Of a stretch of 64,000 nucleotides of DNA, positions 56,289 to 64,000 are shown one piece after another. The position numbers and the translations under genes were made by a program. Each line of letters begins with the position of its first letter. The first letter of the stretch is position 1. Source of the DNA: Azospirillum sp. TSH58 (GTDB taxonomy: Bacteria > Pseudomonadota > Alphaproteobacteria > Azospirillales > Azospirillaceae); assembly GCF_003119115.1 (NCBI RefSeq), contig NZ_CP022364.1:1750001-1814000 (forward strand). The letters run 5' to 3'. Below the pieces are notes generated by a model that saw only the letters and a list, made by a program, of their open reading frames with translations, had not been told where the DNA came from and made no database searches.

Positions 56289-57278
56289 TCAGAAGGTCTC
56301 CAGCTCGATCACCCAGCAGTCCATGGAGCGCTGCGCCAGCGCACCGCAGACATTGTCCACCTGCGTCCGGGTGAAGGGGCCGACGCCCATCTGGTAGGTG
56401 GTGCGGGCGCCGCGGAAGACCGGCCAGACCATCGGCGGCAGGTCGCGGTAGGCCGTCCCCGGGCCGTAGGTGAACTCCTGCCACGCCCGCAGCCCCTCGG
56501 CGTGGCTGACATACTCGCCGAGGCGCGCGGCGAACAGCGCCCCCGGCTCGATCGGCGGCATGCCCGGCAGCGGGTAGGGGGCGACCACCCCGATCAGCCC
56601 GTCCGCCGTGGCGACCGCCCGCGTCCGGCCGGGCATGCCCAGCGTCACCCGGCCGTTCGCGGAGTCGATCAGGCTGACCACGTCGCCCTTGCGCAGGGTG
56701 AAGCTGCGCCGCTTCTTGTTGTCGAGGATTTCGGTCGCCTTGATGGCGTCGGCGGCGACGACATAGCCCTGGGCCGGCACCTGGGCGGCGATCTCCCAGG
56801 CGCTGCGCGGCACCACGGCGGCGCTGCGGTGGATGACCGGCGGCTTGCCGGTCGAGGGGGGCGATCCGCCGGCGTTGGCCCCGGCAGCGGTGGCCCCCAT
56901 GGCGGCGGTGATGGAGCGCGACACCATCAGCGCCGGGTCCAGCGAGTCGGAGGGGACATAGCCGATGGGCTGGCCGCCGATGGCGACCTCCGTCCAGCTG
57001 GTGCCGCGCGGCGTGCCGAGCGCGTTCAGCGCCTTGCCGCGCGGCAGGGTCTGGATGATCCGGGCGTCGGCGTTGGGGCCGATGCGCACCTCGATGTCGC
57101 GGTTGAGGACGACCTCGCCGGTCAGCGGCGCGCCGATGGCGACGGGGCTCTGCGCCAGGGCGCCGTCCGGGGCGAACCACATCGTCGCCGCGGCCAGGAT
57201 CAGCCGCAGCGCCAGGGCGCGGAGGGCGGTGGTGGAACGCGTGCGCACGGCGGTGGACCCCGATGGAGGAGCGCCCAT
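56289..57278 (-). CDS. Exported SH3-domain protein with SPOR-like C-terminus
   Basis: A 329-residue protein with a signal peptide (hydrophobic core ALRLILAAATMWFAP, cleavage near ALA-Q). Residues 55-110 form a bacterial SH3-type region (EVVLNRDIEVRIGPNADARII, GYVPSDSL), a second one may lie near 175-215, and the end (YQMGVGPFTRTQVDNVCGALAQRSMDCWVIEL) resembles a SPOR peptidoglycan-binding repeat. It probably binds the cell wall in the periplasm. I do not recognise a named family. Confidence 0.75.
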   Translation of the reverse strand: MGAPPSGSTAVRTRSTTALRALALRLILAAATMWFAPDGALAQSPVAIGAPLTGEVVLNRDIEVRIGPNADARIIQTLPRGKALNALGTPRGTSWTEVAIGGQPIGYVPSDSLDPALMVSRSITAAMGATAAGANAGGSPPSTGKPPVIHRSAAVVPRSAWEIAAQVPAQGYVVAADAIKATEILDNKKRRSFTLRKGDVVSLIDSANGRVTLGMPGRTRAVATADGLIGVVAPYPLPGMPPIEPGALFAARLGEYVSHAEGLRAWQEFTYGPGTAYRDLPPMVWPVFRGARTTYQMGVGPFTRTQVDNVCGALAQRSMDCWVIELETF

Positions 57279-57381
57279 TCTGCATCGGTCCGGCCCGCCG
57301 GGGCAACCCGGCGCGCGCGCGCCGGCGCGGATGTCACGAAACGGCCGTTACGGAACGGTTGTCACGGAACGGCAGGGCCGG

Positions 57382-58290
57382 TCAGGCCGCGCGATCGCCA
57401 CCCTGGCCCCCGTCCCGGCCGCCGCCCACCAGATCGTGGATCGCCTCGGCCAGCAGGCGGACCGGCTTGGCGGCCATGCCGGGGGCACGGTGCAGCGCGA
57501 TGTCAATGTCCGGCAGGTCGGGGAAGCCGTCCGCCGCGGTCAGCCGGCGCAGGCTGGGCGGGACCGTGCACTCCTCCATGGCGGTGACCCCCAGCCCGCC
57601 CAGCACGGCGCCGTGCACCGCCACCACGCTCTTGCTGATGAAGGCGACGCGCCAGCCGCGCCCGATTCCCTCCAGTGCCGCCACGGCGAGGTCGCGCACC
57701 ACGCAGCCCTTGGGGAACAGGGCCAGCGGCAGCGGGTCCTCGCGCTCGATGGGGGTGGCGCCGGGCGCGGTGGAGCGCGGCGGGGCGACCCACGCCACCG
57801 GTTCCCGCCGGACCAGCTCGCCGCTGCGGCTGTCGGGGTGGCGGGTGACGAGCGCGAGGTCGTAGCGGCCCTTGTCGATCTCCGCCACCAGATCGGGGCT
57901 GTTGTCGCAGATCACCTCCACCGGCACGTCGGGATAGGCGGCGGCGAAGCGGGCCAGCACGCCGGGCAGCAGCATGGTGGCGTAGTCGTCCGGCGTGCCG
58001 ATGCGCACGCTGGCCACCGTGGCGGGCCGGCGCATCAGGGCCAGAACCTCGTCGTTCAGGGTCAGCATCCGCCGCGCGTAGGTCAGCAGAAGCTCGCCTT
58101 CCCGGGTCAGGTGGACGCTCTTGGTGTCGCGCTGGAAGACGCGGGTGCCCACCACATCCTCCAACCGGCGGACCTGCTGGCTGACGGCGGCCTGGGTGCG
58201 GCCCAGCGTGTCGCCGGCACGGGTGAAGCTGCGCGCGTCGGCGACGGCGACGAAGGCGCGCAGAAGGTCGGTGTCGAGGTTGGCCGGCAT
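57382..58290 (-). CDS. LysR-type transcriptional regulator
   Basis: A 302-residue regulator with an N-terminal winged helix (LLRAFVAVADARSFTRAGDTL, QAAVSQQVRRLEDVVG) and an effector-binding domain (ASVRIGTPDDYATMLLPGVLARFAAAYP). The start is ATG 58290; GTG 58296 is also in frame. A short ORF lies divergently at 58436. The target genes are unknown. Confidence 0.9.
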   Translation of the reverse strand: MPANLDTDLLRAFVAVADARSFTRAGDTLGRTQAAVSQQVRRLEDVVGTRVFQRDTKSVHLTREGELLLTYARRMLTLNDEVLALMRRPATVASVRIGTPDDYATMLLPGVLARFAAAYPDVPVEVICDNSPDLVAEIDKGRYDLALVTRHPDSRSGELVRREPVAWVAPPRSTAPGATPIEREDPLPLALFPKGCVVRDLAVAALEGIGRGWRVAFISKSVVAVHGAVLGGLGVTAMEECTVPPSLRRLTAADGFPDLPDIDIALHRAPGMAAKPVRLLAEAIHDLVGGGRDGGQGGDRAA

Positions 58291-58435
58291 GGTCACGCAT
58301 TCAAGCAGAGAGGGCGCGCGGGTTCAACGCGCGGAAGGACCATCACGATCTGTAATGAACCTCATAAAACCTATTCGTTTCCAAGATTTTCCACGCGGGC
58401 GCAGGGTGCCCTCCAACGCGACGGAGGGAATGGCG

Positions 58436-58594
58436 ATGGGCGTGTTCGAGGCGATGACGACGGTGGTGCTGGAGGCCGGACGGCTGGACCGCAGGGAGGA
58501 GCGCCGCCCGGCGGCGGTGACGCCGCCGCGGCGCTTCCGTCTGCCCCGGATGCCGGCGCTGCCGGTGCTGCTGCTGACGATCCTGGCGGCGTGA
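58436..58594 (+). CDS. Possible small membrane-tail protein, divergent from the LysR gene
   Basis: A 52-residue frame. A strong GGAGGG (58423-58428) precedes the ATG at 58436 by 7 bases; an ATG at 58430 is too close. It has a charged middle (RLDRREERR), a basic linker and a hydrophobic C-terminus (PALPVLLLTILAA) that could insert in the membrane. An AT-rich promoter-like stretch (58352-58392) lies between it and the LysR gene. Small divergent genes next to LysR regulators are common, but homology is unknown. Confidence 0.4.
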   Translation: MGVFEAMTTVVLEAGRLDRREERRPAAVTPPRRFRLPRMPALPVLLLTILAA

Positions 58595-58602
58595 GCGCCG
58601 GG

Positions 58603-59385
58603 TCAGGTGGCGGGCGCGCCATCGGCGGGCTTGTCCGCCGGGGCCTCGGCGGCCGGCGCCGGCTCGGCAGCCGGTGCCGCGGGCGGCGTGAGGCGGATGG
58701 GCGCCGGCCCGGCGCTGTCGGGAGCCGAGGCCGCCGGAGCTTCCACAGGGGTCTCCACAGGGGGCTCCACTGGGGTCTCCAAGGGGGTGGTTTCCGCCGG
58801 GGTGGGGGCGGGAAGCTCCTTCGCCTCGATGGCCTCGGCGGGCTTGGCCTCGCTTTTGGGGTTTTCCTTGGCCGCTTCCTTCACCGCGTCCTTCGCGGCG
58901 GGGGCGGGCTCCGGGTCCGTGGAATAGTCCGCGACGATGCGGGCCTGGCTGCCGGCGATGACCAGCACCTTCTGCCCGATCTCGATGGGCTTCTCTTCCC
59001 GCTGGGTGACCGACAGAAGCTCGCCGTCCGGCTTGCGGACGATGTATTCCCAGCCCGTGGTGTCGCCGGTCACATGCTCGATCGAGGTGCCGATCAGCCC
59101 GCCGATGGCGGTGCCGCCGACCGCGCCCAGCGCCGAATTGATGCCGAAGGTGCCGGACTGCGAGCCGAGCACGCCGCCCGCGGCCCCGCCGGTGACGGCG
59201 CCGACGGTGCCGCTGGTGCTGATCTTGACCTGACGGAATCCGATGACGACCGCCCGCTCCACCTTGTTCGCCTGCTGGGTCGCGGTGGCGGCGTAGGTGT
59301 TGGGGGAGTAGTTCGGGGTGCAGCCTGCGAGAATGCCGACGACCAGGGCGGCGGCGGGCAGGCCAAACATGACAGTGCGCGTCAC
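58603..59385 (-). CDS. Glycine-zipper outer-membrane lipoprotein (SlyB-like)
   Basis: A 260-residue lipoprotein: signal with lipobox LAGC (cysteine 22), then a SlyB/Pal-type region with glycine-zipper segments (VGAVTGGAAGGVLGSQ, LGAVGGTAIGGLIG, about 63-105) and YIVRKPDGELLSVTQ. SlyB normally ends near residue 155; here about 100 residues of Pro/Glu/Ala-rich repeats follow (ETPVEPPVETPVEAP). The tail may span periplasm or bind peptidoglycan. The start GTG at 59385 is uncertain; ATG 59370 is an alternative. Confidence 0.85.
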   Translation of the reverse strand: MTRTVMFGLPAAALVVGILAGCTPNYSPNTYAATATQQANKVERAVVIGFRQVKISTSGTVGAVTGGAAGGVLGSQSGTFGINSALGAVGGTAIGGLIGTSIEHVTGDTTGWEYIVRKPDGELLSVTQREEKPIEIGQKVLVIAGSQARIVADYSTDPEPAPAAKDAVKEAAKENPKSEAKPAEAIEAKELPAPTPAETTPLETPVEPPVETPVEAPAASAPDSAGPAPIRLTPPAAPAAEPAPAAEAPADKPADGAPAT

Positions 59386-59475
59386 AGGACATCATCCGTT
59401 TGGAAGCCTGTCCGGGTGATAGGCGATTCCGCGCGGCGAGTCATTCGACTTTTTGTGGGCTCCGGGATGCGTGGA

Positions 59476-59509
59476 CAAAAAGAAAGCGGGTCTTTCCGGA
59501 CCCGCTTTC
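59476..59509 (-). terminator. Rho-independent terminator of lepA
   Basis: GAAAGCGGGTC (59482-59492) and GACCCGCTTTC (59499-59509) pair perfectly around six bases. On the minus strand the stem is followed by TTTTTG (59481-59476). It lies 25 bases after the lepA stop. Confidence 0.9.
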
Positions 59510-59534
59510 CATCACACGGCCGTGCCGCCGGGGC

Positions 59535-61337
<1,803 letters not shown>

Positions 61338-61614
61338 CGGTGCCCGGAGCCCTGGTTTGGGGCGGAACATAGGGCGGACGGACGATGCGCGCAATGGAGA
61401 AGGGTGACGGCCCGGCTTCGGCCGACGTCGGTCGCGGCTTGCGGCGCGGCTCCTCTCGCGCCCCTTCCCATGGTCCGCCGCGCGACAACCATGCCGCGCG
61501 CCGGCCGTGGGCGGTGCCGCCCGGGGCACGGTGCGGCGTCCGGCCTTTTCCCTTTACCGTCCCGCGCCGGCCATGGACTATGGCGGCGCGAAGCGCCGCC
61601 TTGGGAGGTCATTC

Positions 61615-62931
61615 ATGAAATGCGCGGTGATCATCCCGGTGGGGCCGGGGCACGATGGGTTGTCCGAGGAAGCGGCAGCCTCCGTCGAGGCGGCGTTCCG
61701 GGCCGACCAAGGACCCTTTTCGGACGTGATGATCCTGCGCATCCCCGACCCGGACGGTGCGATCGGCCGTTCGCGGTGCCGGAATTTCGGCGTCGAGCAC
61801 GCCATCCAGCACGACGCGGAGTGGGTCTTCTTCCTGGACGCCGACGATCTGATGGATCGGAACTGTTTTGCGGCGGTCCGCGACCGTGTTGCGGACTTCG
61901 ACGCCGTGTTCGGGATGATCGCCGAGCAGTGGTTCGGGTCGGACGCCGTGGCGTTGCGCGAAAGGCAGGTGGGGGCGACCACCCTTCTGAGCGACATCCT
62001 CCTGAACGACCCGTATCTGACGCTGCAGATGGGGCATTTTGTCCGCGCGCGCGTGGCGCGATCCATCCCGTTCGACGAGGCCATGGATACCGGCGAGGAC
62101 TTCAAATACTACCTGGAGCTCTGGCGGACGCACCGATGCTGCAAGATCGGGCAGCCGCTCTTCATCAACCGGCGCGGCGCCCACTCCACCGGGCCGCGCT
62201 CGGCCGACGGCGGCGGGTGGCGCCAGGCCGTGACGCGGGTGTTCGGCGCGTTCTTCCGGAACCACCCCATCGTGATCAACTTCGTGGTGTCCGGGGTGAA
62301 GGTCGGCTTCGCCATCGCCAACCCGTTCGACATGATCCACCGCAATTACCTGCGCCGCGTGTTCTTCGAGCAGGAGGAGCTGGACTATCTGCGGGGTCTC
62401 GTGCCCGCCGGATCGTCGATCCTGGAGATCGGCGCCAATGTCGGGAACCACGTCGTCTATTACGGCCTGTTCATGGCGCCGCGCCGCATCATCGCGGTCG
62501 AGCCCAACCCGGCGGCCCTGCATTTCCTGAAGAAGAACGTGGAAATCAACCGGCTCGACCCGGCGACGGTCACCGTCCTGGAGTGCGGCGTCGGGGAGCG
62601 TGCCGGCTCCTTCGACCTGTGCATCGCCGATGAGGCCAACCTGGGGGCGGCACGCCTCGTCCCGGCGGAGGGCGGGCGCGTCGCCGTCCACCCCATCGAC
62701 GATCTCGTCCAGGAGCGCGTCGACTTCATCAAGATCAACGCCGAGGGCATGGAGATGGACGCGCTGTCCGGCGCCCGGAACACGATCGCCCTCCACCGGC
62801 CCATCCTGTTCATCGAGGTCGGGAACGCCAACAGGAACGCCTTTTTCGATTGGGCCGGACGGAACGGTTACCGCATCGCCAAGGAATTCCCGTGCGCCGA
62901 CGCCTCGAACTGCGCGGCCGTGCCGGTGTGA
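61615..62931 (+). CDS. Glycosyltransferase family 2 / FkbM methyltransferase fusion
   Basis: A 438-residue protein of two enzymes. Residues 1 to about 210 are a GT-A glycosyltransferase (CAVIIPVGPGHDG, DxD-type FFLDADDLMD, and EDFKYYLELWRTH). Residues 250-438 are an FkbM methyltransferase (ILEIGANVGNHVVYYG SAM loop, VEPNPAALHFLKKN, FIKINAEGMEMDALSGA). GGGAGG precedes ATG 61615. The pairing suggests addition and methylation of a sugar, for example in capsule or lipopolysaccharide. It lies next to a nucleotide-sugar dehydrogenase gene. Confidence 0.85.
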   Translation: MKCAVIIPVGPGHDGLSEEAAASVEAAFRADQGPFSDVMILRIPDPDGAIGRSRCRNFGVEHAIQHDAEWVFFLDADDLMDRNCFAAVRDRVADFDAVFGMIAEQWFGSDAVALRERQVGATTLLSDILLNDPYLTLQMGHFVRARVARSIPFDEAMDTGEDFKYYLELWRTHRCCKIGQPLFINRRGAHSTGPRSADGGGWRQAVTRVFGAFFRNHPIVINFVVSGVKVGFAIANPFDMIHRNYLRRVFFEQEELDYLRGLVPAGSSILEIGANVGNHVVYYGLFMAPRRIIAVEPNPAALHFLKKNVEINRLDPATVTVLECGVGERAGSFDLCIADEANLGAARLVPAEGGRVAVHPIDDLVQERVDFIKINAEGMEMDALSGARNTIALHRPILFIEVGNANRNAFFDWAGRNGYRIAKEFPCADASNCAAVPV

Positions 62932-62989
62932 AGCCGCCCGGCCGGGGGCGGGGCGGCCTCGCATCGCCGGCGCGGCCGCCGGACGGGGA

Positions 62990-64000
62990 TCACGGGATGT
63001 CCGGCCCGACTCCCACCGGGATGACGCGGACGCCGTCCTGATCGGTTGGGATGTAGCGCCAGGGATCAAGGACCACCGAGCCCGCCGGAAAGCGCAGACT
63101 GGCAAAGACGCTGTGCTTCGCCCCGATCAGGTAGGTGGCGACGGGCAACTCGTCCTCGACGAGAGGAGCGGAGTCCATGTGGGGGTCGATCAAGGTGACC
63201 GGAACGCCCCGCTCCTCCAGGATTGCGCGCAACAGCAGGGCCGGGCTGCCCGTGGCCATGTCGCAGTCGGACTTGAACGCCCAGCCCAGGATCACCTTGG
63301 GCGGCTCATGGGCGCACATCAGGTCGGCAAGCCATTCGGTTTGCTTCTCGCGCGACCTCATGACGGCGTCGAAAGTGTCGAAGCTGAGATCCAGCTCGCG
63401 CGCCAGCCAGGACATGGCGATGTTGTCGCGGGGGTGGCATCCGCCGCCGTCGCCCATGCCGCCCCTCAGGTAGCTTGGGCTGATCAGCCGCCGGGACGCC
63501 AACGCCAGACAGTCCGTCACCGCGTCCACGTCGGTCCCCGGCAACTTGTGGCACACCTCCATCATCGTGTTGGCGAAGGCGATCTTCATGCCGATGAAGG
63601 TGTTGTAGGACACCTTGATCAGTTCGGCGTTCTCGAGGGCGGTGGCGTAGAACGGAGCGTCCGTGATGGTGCGGTAGAACGTTTCGGCGAGCGAGGCGGC
63701 TTCGCGATCGTGGCGGCCGAAGAGAACGAACTCCGGTTGGAGAAAGTCGCGCATGGTCGTGCCCATGGCGATGAAGAACGGATTGTAGCAGAGCTTGATG
63801 CGGGGCGTCAGGACGGGCAGGACATGGCGGCGGATGGTCCCCGGCAGGACGGTGGAGATGATGACGACCACCGTGTCGCGCGACGCCACCCGCGCCACGT
63901 CGCGGCAGGCGGCCACCAGATGCTCGTAGTGGAAATCGGTCCGGCTGTCGGGAAGGCGCGTGATCCCTTCGTACAGGGGATCGTGGGGGGTCTGAACCGC
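62990..64000 (-). CDS. UDP-glucose/GDP-mannose dehydrogenase family protein, C-terminal part (partial)
   Basis: 336 residues are present and the frame is open to the end of the window, so the N-terminal NAD-binding start lies outside. Visible: VQTPHDPLYEG, STVLPGTI (part of the first domain), the dehydrogenase core with Lys in AELIKVSYNTFIGMKIAFANT, catalytic Cys in GGMGDGGGCHPRDN, and the UDP-binding C-terminal domain (GWAFKSDCDMATGSPALLL, TLIDPHM). It oxidises a nucleotide sugar to a uronic acid for surface polysaccharide. Convergent with the GT2-FkbM gene. Confidence 0.88.
   Translation of the reverse strand, partial: AVQTPHDPLYEGITRLPDSRTDFHYEHLVAACRDVARVASRDTVVVIISTVLPGTIRRHVLPVLTPRIKLCYNPFFIAMGTTMRDFLQPEFVLFGRHDREAASLAETFYRTITDAPFYATALENAELIKVSYNTFIGMKIAFANTMMEVCHKLPGTDVDAVTDCLALASRRLISPSYLRGGMGDGGGCHPRDNIAMSWLARELDLSFDTFDAVMRSREKQTEWLADLMCAHEPPKVILGWAFKSDCDMATGSPALLLRAILEERGVPVTLIDPHMDSAPLVEDELPVATYLIGAKHSVFASLRFPAGSVVLDPWRYIPTDQDGVRVIPVGVGPDIP

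Overview
The window reads as chromosomal DNA of a high-GC alphaproteobacterium of the Rhodospirillales, most like Azospirillum. This is inferred from gene content (extended PstC/PstA, CarD, RpoH, a Suv3-like helicase, a Fur-type regulator, REC-DUF3369-HD-GYP), the strong third-position GC bias and the palindromic intergenic repeats; no database comparison was possible. It is almost entirely core-type sequence: no insertion sequence, integrase, prophage, CRISPR array or tRNA gene was recognised.

Layout. 1-6.9 kb: phosphate regulon, in the order end of phoR, a tandem Pho box, pstS, pstC, pstA, pstB, phoU, phoB. 7.0-9.4 kb (minus): small unknown gene, DsrE-like protein, MoeB and an unknown protein. 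9.7-12.9 kb (minus): a tightly overlapping coaBC-dut-rrf2-cysK cluster with a perfect palindrome in front of cysK. 13.2-18.7 kb: sigma-54 activator, cold-shock protein and a large hybrid kinase. 18.7-22.8 kb (minus): a TroA/Mnt-type metal ABC transporter in which one permease carries a DtxR-like tail. 22.9-28.2 kb: SAM hydroxide adenosyltransferase, degenerate receiver, HAD phosphatase, coiled-coil protein, Fur-family regulator, transglutaminase-like protein and a histidine kinase. 28.3-36.8 kb: htpG, an exported unknown, Suv3-like helicase, S4-domain protein, TerC and CBS-domain protein.

36.9-43.3 kb: DUF938 methyltransferase, an MFS/LysR divergent pair, 7Fe ferredoxin, CarD, a metallophosphatase-like protein with degenerate metal motifs, and rpoH. 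43.4-49.1 kb: adenylate cyclase, M48 lipoprotein protease, nuclease-like protein and proline iminopeptidase. 49.3-53.5 kb: rpmI-rplT-pheS-pheT. 53.5-59.4 kb: an AT-rich island, a lone receiver convergent with an HD-GYP regulator, an SH3/SPOR protein, a LysR regulator and a glycine-zipper lipoprotein. 59.5-64 kb: lepA, a glycosyltransferase-FkbM methyltransferase fusion, and the end of a nucleotide-sugar dehydrogenase that suggests a surface-polysaccharide locus continuing outside the window.

The genes form separate working units: phosphate sensing and uptake, cysteine synthesis with its likely regulator, metal uptake, heat-shock functions (rpoH, htpG, S4 protein), translation (rpmI, rplT, pheST, lepA) and several signalling proteins. 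No clear-cut new multi-gene system was found. The most unusual items are the metallophosphatase-like protein with replaced ligands, the transporter-regulator fusion, the GT2-FkbM fusion, the AT-rich island and a recurrent palindromic repeat that sits at gene ends and twice directly before start codons.
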